Virus record (IMG/VR): IMGVR_UViG_3300030098_005530
Location: 531 to 33,067 of that record
Origin: a virus
DNA: 32,537 nt
Strand: one strand, 5' to 3'
The translations under genes and the position numbers were made by a program. This document shows, piece by piece, positions 1 to 6,777 of this stretch. The notes under the pieces were generated by a model. It had not been told where the DNA came from and did no database searches. It saw nothing but the letters and a program-made list of their open reading frames with translations. Position 1 is the stretch's first letter; each line of letters begins with the position of its first letter.

Positions 1-302
1 GCTACATCAGATACTAGTCTTATTTCTTGCATCATCATTTCCATTTCACCCATTAACATTTCAATTTCTGTTTGTAAAAGTTCTGTCTTACTAGACATTT
101 CTTCTTTTGTTAGCGCAATGTTCTTATCAAATTCAGATAGATCTGGTGCTACATAGTTCTGTATCTGTTCTTTCATGTTAAGGTAGTCCTTATAGAATTC
201 AAATCCACCCCATAATGCACCACCAGCTGTGGTTAAAGCCGTAAGTATGACAAATATCTTGCCACCTCTAAATTTTATACCACCTACTTCTACTTCTGCC
301 AT
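1..302 (-). CDS. Partial small membrane protein with coiled coil
   Basis: Starts at an ATG at 302 and runs off the left edge without a stop, so only about 100 residues are visible. After a short polar N-terminus (MAEVEVGGIKFRGGK) there is one hydrophobic segment (about residues 16-34), then a long Glu/Met-rich helix with coiled-coil character (MKEQIQ, KTELLQTEIEMLMGEMEMMM). This is the shape of an inner-membrane protein with a cytoplasmic or periplasmic stalk. The start overlaps the end of the upstream 584-residue gene by 13 nt, so the two are probably translated together. I do not recognise a family. A spanin-like or envelope-associated role would be a guess. Confidence 0.75.
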   Translation of the reverse strand, partial: MAEVEVGGIKFRGGKIFVILTALTTAGGALWGGFEFYKDYLNMKEQIQNYVAPDLSEFDKNIALTKEEMSSKTELLQTEIEMLMGEMEMMMQEIRLVSDV

Positions 303-2044
303 TGAGAATCCACCATGTCATTCATTAATCCATCGCTGCCTGCAAATAACAAATAAGCTGCAATGTTATTATCTGATATGGTTGTATCAGGTAATGTTAT
401 ATCTGTAAAGAACCCAGCACGGTCACTTAATGCCTGCTGGGTTTCAAAAAATGTCTTTGTATTACCAAGAACTTGCATGACTATAAGGGTTTTTGTTTGA
501 TTTGCTGAGTCATATTTACCCTTATCTCCCATTTTTTTAACAATTTTTTTAGCAGCTTTCTCTTTTTGCTGTTGTTTTTTAATGGGTTTTTCTACAGGCT
601 TCTCCTTGTCTTCAGCCTTATCTTCTGATTCATCCATATCGTCTTCGCTTCCTTCATCCTCAGAAGTCTCTGATGGGCTTTCTTCAGCCTCTGGCTCCTC
701 CGCCACATCTTCACTAGGTTCTTCTGCAGGTTCTTCAGTTTCTTCAACAGGTTCATCATTGTTTGTTTCCTCCATTTCAGGTTCAGCTTCTGGTTCAGGC
801 TCAGTCATAGATTCTTCCATCTCCGGTTCTGTTTCAGTTGCTGTTTCAGGTTCCATCTCCGGTTCAGGCATATCCATCTCCGGTTCTGGCATGTCCATAT
901 CTAATTCTGCCACTTCCATTTCTGGTTCAGGCATATCCATATCTGGCATGTCAATATCCATTTCCATCTCTAATTCCATTTCTAATTCTATTTCCATACT
1001 AGCCATATCCATTTCCATTTCAGGCATGTCTATGTCAAAATCCATTTCGAAGTCCATTTCAAAATCCATCTCGAAGTCCATTTCCATTTCATATTCAACA
1101 GTTTCATATGACATTTCCATATCTGGTTCTTCAAATTCTGGTTCAAAATACATATCATCACCTGGTGCTTCTACAACATCATTATGTTCAAATATATTTT
1201 CAACAATATCAATTACTTCTGTCTCTGTGCTGCCACCGTATGCTACCCACATTTCAACACTAAGTATATGTTCTGTTACTATTGTATTAACCACGTTGTA
1301 TAATACATTTATTTGTACATCATCAAATAGCGGTCCAATTGCCAGGTTGATATCACGTCCACCTACCTCCACAATTATTTTTGTTATTGTACCTGCAAAA
1401 TCAAATCCACCTGAGTATTCTTGAAATCCACTTGACACACCAGACTCTGATAGTATGTCTGTGCCACTAAATATAGATGTGTTTCCATCTTTACCTGTAA
1501 TATGCATATAGATACGATCTTGCGCATCACGTTTATCTACTTTAATTGTGTAATTTGTTCTCCCTCCGTTCTCTATATCTAATTCTGAAATATCAATTGT
1601 ATTAATAAATGTTGTGCCCATTCCTGATACACCCATTGTTGATGTACTGTTGCCACTGCCTGTTATTTGTGCACATTTATCTGCTCCAAGATTGTAGCAG
1701 CTGTTACCGGATGGCATGTTTGCTGGACCTTGGCCACCCCAGTCAATATCCATGTCCCCTTCATATTTTGATGTAACATAATCATTGTCACCATCTAAAA
1801 TGTCACCTGAATCAGGGTTTGTTGTAGTTACTGTTGTGGTTGTAGTTGTAGTTTCTGTTGTGACTGTATAGCCGTCAGCTTCGTATTCAATTGTTTCTAC
1901 TTCATCTATGACAATTGTTTCTTCAACGCCTGGAGTACATAAACCGGTTGAAGTAACAGGGCATTCGGCTCTAAGGGAAGAAGGCCACGACGCCAGAATG
2001 CATAGCCATACCAAATAAAATAAATTTCGCAAGTTTTTGTCCAT
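290..2044 (-). CDS. Secreted acidic repeat protein, 584 aa
   Basis: A typical Sec signal peptide opens the protein (Leu/Trp-rich core, likely cut after SLRA at about residue 26). Next come a Thr-rich linker (about 62-75), a probably beta-rich domain (about 90-290) with a few cysteines, and a very acidic Met-rich low-complexity region (about 300-480). Within that region the DNA carries in-frame 12-nt repeats encoding EMDF (near 1036-1088) and later MDMPEPE-like units. A short Lys/Gln stretch (KKQQQKEKAAKKIVKK) follows, then a folded C-terminus. Its start overlaps the end of the upstream 191-residue gene by 74 nt. The signal peptide indicates export to the periplasm or beyond. No function is recognised. 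The acidic tract could bind cations or act as a spacer. Confidence 0.8.
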   Translation of the reverse strand: MDKNLRNLFYLVWLCILASWPSSLRAECPVTSTGLCTPGVEETIVIDEVETIEYEADGYTVTTETTTTTTTVTTTNPDSGDILDGDNDYVTSKYEGDMDIDWGGQGPANMPSGNSCYNLGADKCAQITGSGNSTSTMGVSGMGTTFINTIDISELDIENGGRTNYTIKVDKRDAQDRIYMHITGKDGNTSIFSGTDILSESGVSSGFQEYSGGFDFAGTITKIIVEVGGRDINLAIGPLFDDVQINVLYNVVNTIVTEHILSVEMWVAYGGSTETEVIDIVENIFEHNDVVEAPGDDMYFEPEFEEPDMEMSYETVEYEMEMDFEMDFEMDFEMDFDIDMPEMEMDMASMEIELEMELEMEMDIDMPDMDMPEPEMEVAELDMDMPEPEMDMPEPEMEPETATETEPEMEESMTEPEPEAEPEMEETNNDEPVEETEEPAEEPSEDVAEEPEAEESPSETSEDEGSEDDMDESEDKAEDKEKPVEKPIKKQQQKEKAAKKIVKKMGDKGKYDSANQTKTLIVMQVLGNTKTFFETQQALSDRAGFFTDITLPDTTISDNNIAAYLLFAGSDGLMNDMVDSQWQK

Positions 2045-2546
2045 CCGTTAATCCAGTTGTTTGTTGTTCTTTTTGTTCAATTTCTATTTTCTTATATACT
2101 AATGATCCTTCAGGGACCATGTCAGGGTTTTCTTCCCATCCTTTTCGTGCATCCTCTCCTATAGCACCCATGTAAGGGCAATACGTTCCTGCCATGTGCA
2201 TGGCATCAAATACTCTTGGATCAGCACAAAGCGTTGACACTGCAGCCACTTTCATGCCCATTGAGTATAAAGATCTTGATAATTTTATTCTTTCACAGTT
2301 TTCATCAGTGATTGTGATTCCCGTCGCTACACCTAGTATCTGGGTTTGGACGGCAGTCGACGCCGCAGTCTTACATATATCTGAGTTATTAACCACTACT
2401 GATGGTGCATTTGCGGTAGGTACAGATTTATCCGTTACAACCGTCGAGCTCACCGTGTTCGTATCAGCAGCTATAATTGGTTTAGCCCACATAGAGACTA
2501 GTATTAGAATGACTGTTATTGCTATTATTTTTAGCCAAAATTTCAT
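1971..2546 (-). CDS. Exported cysteine-containing protein, 191 aa
   Basis: The N-terminus is a clear signal peptide (Lys, then a long Ile/Leu core, ending near KPIIAA at residue 27). The mature part has cysteines at ICKTA, ENCER, TLCAD and TYCPY, compatible with disulfides in the periplasm. The C-terminus (KFILFGMAMHSGVVAFF) is hydrophobic and could anchor it in the membrane. The start directly follows the TAA of the upstream gene. The last 74 nt are shared with the next gene, where the same bases read in another frame encode that gene's signal peptide. Function is not recognised. The setting is a chain of envelope-directed genes. Confidence 0.8.
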   Translation of the reverse strand: MKFWLKIIAITVILILVSMWAKPIIAADTNTVSSTVVTDKSVPTANAPSVVVNNSDICKTAASTAVQTQILGVATGITITDENCERIKLSRSLYSMGMKVAAVSTLCADPRVFDAMHMAGTYCPYMGAIGEDARKGWEENPDMVPEGSLVYKKIEIEQKEQQTTGLTDGQKLAKFILFGMAMHSGVVAFFP

Positions 2547-2777
2547 TTATGCGCCTGTTTTATTTAACCCTTTTATAGGAAAAGCCTCAAATGGTAAACA
2601 AAAAGCATCTGTAACAAGAGCATCCTTGTATTCCTGAGGTTTAGATTCATAATAATTAAGGTAATTAGCCACTGAATCTAGACATTCCATTTCTGTATTA
2701 TATAATAATGCATTATATTTTACTGATGGCATATTTGGTGAAGACACCAGCATTAGCATAAGCCATATAGTTTTCAT
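2547..2777 (-). CDS. Small exported protein, 76 aa
   Basis: A short hydrophobic N-terminus (MKTIWLMLMLVSS) looks like a signal peptide or membrane anchor. The rest holds two cysteines (MECLD and AFCLP) that could pair outside the cytoplasm. The start overlaps the stop of the upstream 213-residue gene as ATGA, and its own stop abuts the next ATG, so it sits inside a translationally coupled operon. I recall similar small proteins (LYNTEMECLDSV..., FEAFPIKGL) from marine phages, but no function. Confidence 0.75.
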   Translation of the reverse strand: MKTIWLMLMLVSSPNMPSVKYNALLYNTEMECLDSVANYLNYYESKPQEYKDALVTDAFCLPFEAFPIKGLNKTGA

Positions 2778-3415
2778 TTTTGTTCCTTGAGCTCATAAAA
2801 AAAGCTCGAATCATCACCAGCTGTCCATTTAGTTTTATCTTCAACTGAGTAATATTTTGTTGATACTTTGAAATCAGGCTGCGATGGTTTGGAAGGCGTT
2901 AAAGATTTATCATAAAATAATACTCTGTTATTAGGTTGGGCAGCAAAATGCCCATTATCTAATTCTAGTATATTAAACGATTTGTGCTCCTCTGGGACCT
3001 CTGAGTAATTTACATTTAGGATATTTGTATCCGCATGGCAACTATCAATCGTAAATAAGTATTTACCATAATACCATTTCTTTGATGGTGCAAGATATTT
3101 ACACTTCATCGAGCCCATATAAGATTTATTTATTACTGCAATGTGGTAGCTAAATGCATCCCACAATTCTAGTTCTTCTAATTCGAGATTATCTTTAATA
3201 TCAGGAGAATTAACAAAAGCACTGATAGGGAGCTTATCGTATAAAGCACCATATTCCGGCAGATACGTTTCAAAGTAAAGTGCTCTACCTTCAAGTGACT
3301 TAACAGATATCCAAACACCTTCTACAAGTTCTCCATGTCCTTTTTCGTGATCATATAAATATTCCTTCTTAACGTATACCTTAACTGGAGGTAGATTTGC
3401 TACTAGAAATGCCAT
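2774..3415 (-). CDS. Conserved marine phage protein, 213 aa
   Basis: First gene of the minus-strand operon, preceded by a good ribosome site (GAGGAA just before the ATG). It has no signal peptide or membrane segment. The N-terminus (MAFLVANLPPVKVYVKKEYL, then GHGELVEGVW and LPEYGALYDKLPISAF) is, from memory, highly conserved among cyanophages and pelagiphages of several morphologies, always annotated as hypothetical. Such conservation with no enzyme motif hints at a virion or assembly role, which is inference. Its stop overlaps the next start (ATGA). Confidence 0.8.
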   Translation of the reverse strand: MAFLVANLPPVKVYVKKEYLYDHEKGHGELVEGVWISVKSLEGRALYFETYLPEYGALYDKLPISAFVNSPDIKDNLELEELELWDAFSYHIAVINKSYMGSMKCKYLAPSKKWYYGKYLFTIDSCHADTNILNVNYSEVPEEHKSFNILELDNGHFAAQPNNRVLFYDKSLTPSKPSQPDFKVSTKYYSVEDKTKWTAGDDSSFFYELKEQK

Positions 3416-3499
3416 TTCCTCTTAAATATGTTTTGTGAGGTTTATATTTTAACCATTTTAATAGCTTTTTCCAGTATTTTCGCATGTTTCCTTAAATGG

Positions 3500-3530
3500 G
3501 ACCTTAGCACTACGAATGAGTGCTAAAGTC
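3500..3530. repeat. Inverted repeat, possible operator or hairpin
   Basis: TTAGCACT (3504-3511) and AGTGCTAA (3519-3526) are perfect complements around a 7-bp spacer. With one mismatch the arms extend to 12 bp (GAC...GTC outside). It lies between the divergent transcription units, about 90 bp upstream of the minus-strand start at 3415. No T-run follows on either strand, so a two-fold protein site or a leader hairpin is more likely than a terminator. Confidence 0.6.
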
Positions 3531-3568
3531 CACCGAGATGAAATGAAGTTGAGAACTTTATAAGTACA

Positions 3569-3577
3569 TTATCCACA
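3569..3577 (+). promoter_or_regulatory. Perfect DnaA box
   Basis: TTATCCACA matches the bacterial DnaA consensus exactly. It is a single copy in the divergent control region, outside the cluster at 8.0-10.3 kb. Confidence 0.5.
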
Positions 3578-3600
3578 GGAAATATGCAAGAAAAAAATGC

Positions 3601-3655
3601 TTGACACGATTTTCAGCATTTTGGGGTTAAATAAATGTTCATATTGACACGATTT
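3601..3655 (+). repeat. Direct repeat TTGACACGATTT, 2 copies
   Basis: TTGACACGATTT occurs at 3601-3612 and again at 3644-3655, 43 bp apart, about four helical turns. Each copy contains a consensus -35 hexamer, but neither has a good -10 at 16-18 bp. They are therefore better read as activator or repressor sites upstream of the promoter at 3660-3688. Confidence 0.5.
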
Positions 3656-3659
3656 GTCC

Positions 3660-3688
3660 TTGTTTTGTTCATAATGATGTGGTATAAT
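3660..3688 (+). promoter_or_regulatory. Strong sigma70-type promoter, extended -10
   Basis: TTGTTT (3660-3665), a 17-bp spacer and a perfect TATAAT (3683-3688), with TGG immediately before it (extended -10). It reads right into the small-gene operon starting at 3918. The expected transcription start is near 3695, leaving a leader of about 220 nt. Confidence 0.7.
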
Positions 3689-3694
3689 TAGTCA

Positions 3695-3917
3695 TACAAA
3701 AGAAGAGTATGTCAATTGCAAGTGACATATCCTCCTGGCTGAACAACAATAACCGAGTTGTAAGGCATGCGACACCGATCACAATGTCCCAATGGATTAG
3801 GGGTTGGAGTTTCAGTACTGAAGTACTAGTTAACATTGAAAAGTGTTGATTGGTCGGGAAAAGGTTGAGGGTGACCACAAGATAATCCCTCGGAGGCTTT
3901 TGTATTATGAGATTGAG
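3695..3917 (+). promoter_or_regulatory. Long structured 5' leader with mini-ORF
   Basis: Between the promoter and the first gene lie several local stems: GTATGTCA/TGACATAT (3708-3715/3723-3730), ACAAC/GTTGT (3743-3747/3757-3761), AACATT-GAAA-AGTGTT (3832-3847, GAAA loop, with a G-U pair that favours the plus strand) and GAGGG/CCCTC (3867-3871/3887-3891). A TCCTCC element (3729-3734) could pair with the GGAGG at 3892-3896. That GGAGG precedes a four-codon ORF (3907-3921, Met-Arg-Leu-Arg) whose TGA overlaps the ATG at 3918. No gene is seen in this stretch. A regulatory leader is inferred. Confidence 0.45.
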
Positions 3918-4178
3918 ATGATAGAGAAATTATTAAATATGTTAAGTATTAAAAGATTTGAAGAGTGGATTAATAAATCCAAAAAAGGTGATAAGGTTAC
4001 TTATTACCGTGGATATATTATGGCACCACATTTACAGAAGTTTTCACCTACAACAGATGAGCGTAGAGTTAATAGTTTAAAGAATCGTGTTCAAAATGCT
4101 TACAATCACAATCTCGTTACACTAGTGCAAAGAAGGCACGGTGATCTTGATTATGAATATATAGCAGTGAGGATATAA
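3918..4178 (+). CDS. Unknown basic protein, 86 aa
   Basis: First gene of the plus-strand small-gene operon. The frame is open upstream to a GTG at 3843, but the ATG at 3918 is preferred because it overlaps the stop of a leader mini-ORF (ATGA) and lies below the promoter and GGAGG. The protein is basic and helical at the start (IEKLLNMLSIKRFEEWINKS). It continues with KVTYYRGYIMAPHL and a C-terminal half rich in Arg/Asn (SLKNRVQNAYNHNLVTLVQRR). That half resembles a small helix-turn-helix or nucleic-acid-binding protein, though no family is recognised. The next gene starts inside its stop (TAATG). Confidence 0.75.
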   Translation: MIEKLLNMLSIKRFEEWINKSKKGDKVTYYRGYIMAPHLQKFSPTTDERRVNSLKNRVQNAYNHNLVTLVQRRHGDLDYEYIAVRI

Positions 4179-4261
4179 TGTGGTTAATATTATTACCTAT
4201 TAAACTATTATTATTTTTATTAGTTTGTAGATTTGTTTTAGAAATACTGGTTGGCATATGA
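4178..4261 (+). CDS. Leu-rich hydrophobic micro-protein, 27 aa
   Basis: ATG at 4178 overlaps the upstream stop (TAATG), and the TGA at 4259 overlaps the next ATG. The product is almost entirely one hydrophobic helix with the core LLPIKLLLFLLV, so it would insert into the inner membrane. The pattern L-L-P-x-K-L-L-L returns in the micro-ORF at 8935-9009 (as LIPLKLLLIILV). The size and composition resemble small membrane toxins or regulators, but its place within a coupled operon argues for a routine phage function. Support is from overlap structure and composition only. Confidence 0.55.
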   Translation: MWLILLPIKLLLFLLVCRFVLEILVGI

Positions 4262-4332
4262 GCGCATTTGATGACTGGGTAATGGACCACTATGAAAAAA
4301 TGTGGGAAGAACAAGAGGAGGAAGAATGGTAG
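4258..4332 (+). CDS. Acidic micro-protein, 24 aa
   Basis: Starts in the ATGA overlap with the previous stop and ends in TAG at 4330-4332. The sequence starts MSAFDDWVMDHYEKMW and ends in a Glu-rich tail. Its codons for that tail (GAGGAGGAAGA) double as the Shine-Dalgarno site of the next gene, which could be the main reason the ORF is kept. No family is recognised. Confidence 0.45.
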   Translation: MSAFDDWVMDHYEKMWEEQEEEEW

Positions 4333-4466
4333 AATATTTTTTATTTGGAATGTTTTTAGGCGCACTGTGCGCTATATTTTTTTATATGGGATGGAAAATG
4401 GGAATAGACAATTATTTAAAACGTGCACGTGAGCATGTTAAAAAATATGGCGATAAGTTATGGTAA
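4326..4466 (+). CDS. Single-span membrane protein, 46 aa
   Basis: An excellent ribosome site (GAGGAGG) lies 5-10 nt before the ATG at 4326. The first half (VEYFLFGMFLGALCAIFFYMG) is one transmembrane helix. The second half is basic and would face the cytoplasm. Start and stop overlap both neighbours (the next ATG is at 4460). The product is probably a small inner-membrane protein. No function is recognised. Confidence 0.65.
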   Translation: MVEYFLFGMFLGALCAIFFYMGWKMGIDNYLKRAREHVKKYGDKLW

Positions 4467-4915
4467 ACACACCAGAGGAAAAGAAATACATAGCCGAGCG
4501 TGATAAATTAAGAAAAGAACAACCACGTAAATGGGATCATATTCAAAAGGAACGTGATAAAATACGCGAGAAGAAGGCGTCCCAGGCACTTGCTGATGCT
4601 GAAGCAATAAAAGAATTAGATTACACACCACCAACAGTAACGTTTGAACAACCACCTGAGGGTACTGAAATAGGTGGTATGAAATCATTTCATGTTGAGA
4701 AGGGTGAAGAAAAGAATACGTATGAAATTACAACGAAGCGTGAAATAACATTTCAATATTTAATTCGTGCTAAAAATGAAGAGGATGCAATGATTCGCAC
4801 ACTTGGCTTTGTTAGTAAAGACGGTAGTGGACAGCGTGAGGATGTTAAGCGTCCAATGTATTCAAGTAAACCCTTTATTCGTGAGTGGATAGATAAAATA
4901 AAGAAGGTTGGATGA
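4460..4915 (+). CDS. Unknown charged protein, 151 aa
   Basis: Starts inside the stop of the previous gene and ends with a TGA that overlaps the next ATG (ATGA at 4912). The N-terminal 50 residues are strongly Lys/Glu-rich and helical (EEKKYIAERDKLRKEQ). The rest looks like a small alpha/beta domain ending in a basic helix (WIDKIKKVG). There are no cysteines, membrane segments or catalytic motifs. Coupling to the oxygenase gene suggests shared timing but not a shared function. Confidence 0.75.
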   Translation: MVNTPEEKKYIAERDKLRKEQPRKWDHIQKERDKIREKKASQALADAEAIKELDYTPPTVTFEQPPEGTEIGGMKSFHVEKGEEKNTYEITTKREITFQYLIRAKNEEDAMIRTLGFVSKDGSGQREDVKRPMYSSKPFIREWIDKIKKVG

Positions 4916-5559
4916 GCGAAAATATAGAATTAAAATACGATATATATCAACCATTTGGTCCAAGTATATTAAAGACTACATTACCACGAGGTTTTGTTAA
5001 TTTATTAAATGCTGAATCTGATCGTATACTACATGATGAGAAATTAAGTAAAGAGCATGACTGGTCACATAATTTAGCAGGCAATGTCAAGAAAGAAGTT
5101 GCAATAGATCATAATAAAATTCCAAACTTTCCAGAGTTTATGATTACAATGGCAAAGCAATATTATAAACATACAATTGAAAAGGATCCTATTGAAGGTA
5201 GCAAAGTTGGTTTTCGTGTGTGGGCAGTATCACAATACGCAGGTGATTTTAATCCGATGCACATTCATGATGCAAATCTATCTGGTGTTGCATTTTTAAA
5301 AATACCACCAGGATTTGAAGAAGAATATAAAAAAGAGGATCATCATCCAACAGCTGGGTGCCTGGAGTTTCTTGGATCTATGCCTAATCATTTTGCAAGA
5401 CATAGTTATATTGCAAAACCAAAGGTAGGAGATTTTTATTTGTTTCCTTCATGGCTTACACACCAGGTGTATCCATTTAGGTCAGAAGGTGAGCGACGTT
5501 CGCTTGCATTTAATATACACTTTACAATGGATAAGCCAATAAAAGGTGTAAACGTTTAG
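4912..5559 (+). CDS. Putative 2OG-Fe(II) oxygenase, 215 aa
   Basis: Matches the pattern of the 2OG-FeII_Oxy_5 type oxygenases common in marine phages. It has an HxH element (H117, H119, followed by D120) in MHIHDANLSGVAFLK, then GDFYLFPSWLTH with the distal iron ligand H184, and an Arg after it (R195/R196) in ERRSLAFN that would hold 2-oxoglutarate. The length fits the family. Such enzymes couple 2-oxoglutarate decarboxylation to oxidation of a substrate. Here the substrate is unknown; modified nucleotides and protein side chains are both possible. The gene is coupled to its upstream neighbour (ATGA). Confidence 0.8.
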   Translation: MSENIELKYDIYQPFGPSILKTTLPRGFVNLLNAESDRILHDEKLSKEHDWSHNLAGNVKKEVAIDHNKIPNFPEFMITMAKQYYKHTIEKDPIEGSKVGFRVWAVSQYAGDFNPMHIHDANLSGVAFLKIPPGFEEEYKKEDHHPTAGCLEFLGSMPNHFARHSYIAKPKVGDFYLFPSWLTHQVYPFRSEGERRSLAFNIHFTMDKPIKGVNV

Positions 5560-5569
5560 GAGAAATAGA

Positions 5570-5842
5570 ATGAAAGAATTAACAGATGCAACGAGGCAAA
5601 TGAATCAGATTCTTCATCAATGCGAAGAGGATGGTGATAATTTTGATACAACATTAAATAAACTTAGTAGAGTTAAAGTACACGGTGTTATATTTCCTAC
5701 ACTTATGTTAATGGAGATTATAGATAAGTTTGCTGAAGGATATAAAGAGCGACAGAAGAAAATTGAAATACCAGCAAGTGAAGAAGAGTTACAGAAGAAA
5801 TATGCTAAGGCATCATCTAATTGGAATAGTAAACTTAATTAA
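5570..5842 (+). CDS. Unknown helical protein, 90 aa
   Basis: A good ribosome site (AGGAGAAATAGA) precedes the ATG. The protein is largely helical and charged with a central hydrophobic helix (VHGVIFPTLMLMEIIDKF) too amphipathic to be a sure membrane span. Its TAA overlaps the start of the next gene (TAATG). No family is recognised. Confidence 0.7.
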   Translation: MKELTDATRQMNQILHQCEEDGDNFDTTLNKLSRVKVHGVIFPTLMLMEIIDKFAEGYKERQKKIEIPASEEELQKKYAKASSNWNSKLN

Positions 5843-6174
5843 TGGAAAAGAAAATAAAAATTGGATATCAAGATATAGTCATAGAGCGTGAGACATCCAC
5901 GTTTCAGAAGCAATCTGATTGCTACGGCGAGTATGATCACCGCAAGAATAGTATTACCATTCAAAATGGTTTATCACCGCTTGATGAGGCTAATACATTG
6001 CTGCATGAAATAATACATGGTATAGCATACATCAATTCACTAACGCAGAGTGGACAGCCACTAGATACGGAGAGTAAAGAGGAAGTGGTTGTTAATACAA
6101 TGACCAATGCCCTTGCCCAGGTGTTTAGAGATAATAAGTGGCTATTACCCTATTTTAAGGATAAATTTAAATAA
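5842..6174 (+). CDS. Small HExxH putative metallopeptidase, 110 aa
   Basis: The central helix carries HEIIH (residues 55-59), the zinc-binding and catalytic signature of gluzincin-type peptidases. About 20 residues later, the acidic pair E80/E81 in KEEVVVNTMTNAL sits where the third zinc ligand is found in small ImmA/IrrE-like and mini-gluzincin proteins. At 110 residues it is a bare catalytic domain. A protease role acting on a host regulator or a phage protein is inferred from the motif alone. The start and stop overlap both neighbours (TAATG). Confidence 0.65.
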   Translation: MEKKIKIGYQDIVIERETSTFQKQSDCYGEYDHRKNSITIQNGLSPLDEANTLLHEIIHGIAYINSLTQSGQPLDTESKEEVVVNTMTNALAQVFRDNKWLLPYFKDKFK

Positions 6175-6569
6175 TGCAGACATATGAGATTAATTTGTGG
6201 CTTGATAAAAAGATTATTGAGAAGATCGTCAAGCAATTTGAGAAGGATGAGGATGTGATGGAGTATATTAAGAATAATTTTGATACTACACCAGATCCAG
6301 AGTTTCCTGCATTAGATCCAGAGCGTGGATATGTGCGTCCTAAAGCTTCTAAATATATTATTACATGGTCTAAAGTTCATACATATGTAAGGAAGAAAGG
6401 ACCTGCAAGGATTGAGTTAACGGAAGAAGAAAAGGAAATACACAAGACACTAGAGAAATCAATAACTAAAGAAGCAATTGATGAGTGGGGTAATAACGAA
6501 ATGATGCGTCAAGTGCGAAAAAATTATGGACCTAATCCCAATGCCAAAGGATACGAAGAAATTAGATAA
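6174..6569 (+). CDS. Unknown charged protein, 131 aa
   Basis: Starts in the stop of the HExxH gene (TAATG). The N-terminus (YEINLWLDKKIIEKIVKQFE) and a central WSKVHTYVRKKGPARIELT segment suggest a compact alpha/beta protein. The C-terminal third is charged and helical. There are no catalytic motifs, cysteines or membrane segments. Its last 29 nt overlap the next gene's probable start. Confidence 0.7.
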   Translation: MQTYEINLWLDKKIIEKIVKQFEKDEDVMEYIKNNFDTTPDPEFPALDPERGYVRPKASKYIITWSKVHTYVRKKGPARIELTEEEKEIHKTLEKSITKEAIDEWGNNEMMRQVRKNYGPNPNAKGYEEIR

Positions 6570-6777
6570 ACAAGGACTCACACCTCGTCAAATGGAGGTG
6601 TATAAACTCATTAAGGATTATATTAATGCGAATGGGTTTGCCCCGTCGTATGAAGAGTTGAAACAGCTGATGGGCTCGAGGTCCAAGGCCCATGTGCATG
6701 CATTTGTGCATCAATTAATCAATAGAGGATGGATTGGAAGAGGAAATGGCAGAAATCGGTCAATTTATATTTTGTAA
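6541..6777 (+). CDS. LexA-type DNA-binding domain protein, 78 aa
   Basis: The protein aligns by eye with the N-terminal winged helix of LexA: LTPRQMEVYKLIKDYI, GFAPSYEELKQLMGSRSKAHV as the helix-turn-helix, then a recognition-wing part ending in RSIYIL. LexA's C-terminal Ser-Lys self-cleaving peptidase is absent, because the ORF stops right after the DNA-binding domain. It would thus bind DNA without RecA-triggered release, and it lacks LexA's own dimerisation domain. An in-frame ATG at 6526 gives 83 aa. Neither start has a clear ribosome site, and both lie inside the previous gene. The repeated GTGCCACA motifs right after its stop are candidate binding sites. Confidence 0.8.
   Translation: MPKDTKKLDKQGLTPRQMEVYKLIKDYINANGFAPSYEELKQLMGSRSKAHVHAFVHQLINRGWIGRGNGRNRSIYIL

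Noticed and set aside
582-1424. A 280-aa Ser/Ile-rich plus-strand ORF
   Set aside because: It is antisense to the acidic repeat part of the 584-aa gene; GAA/GAT/ATG-rich codons open the opposite frame. Its composition (Ser/Ile/Gly only) is that of a shadow.
3601-3635. Tandem promoters from the TTGACA boxes at 3601 and 3644
   Set aside because: No matching -10 hexamer lies at 16-18 bp; the nearest AT-rich boxes are at 20 bp or more. They were kept as repeated elements only.
3843-3917. N-terminal extension of the first plus-strand gene from a GTG
   Set aside because: No ribosome site precedes the GTG, and the ATG at 3918 is supported by an ATGA overlap and a nearby GGAGG.
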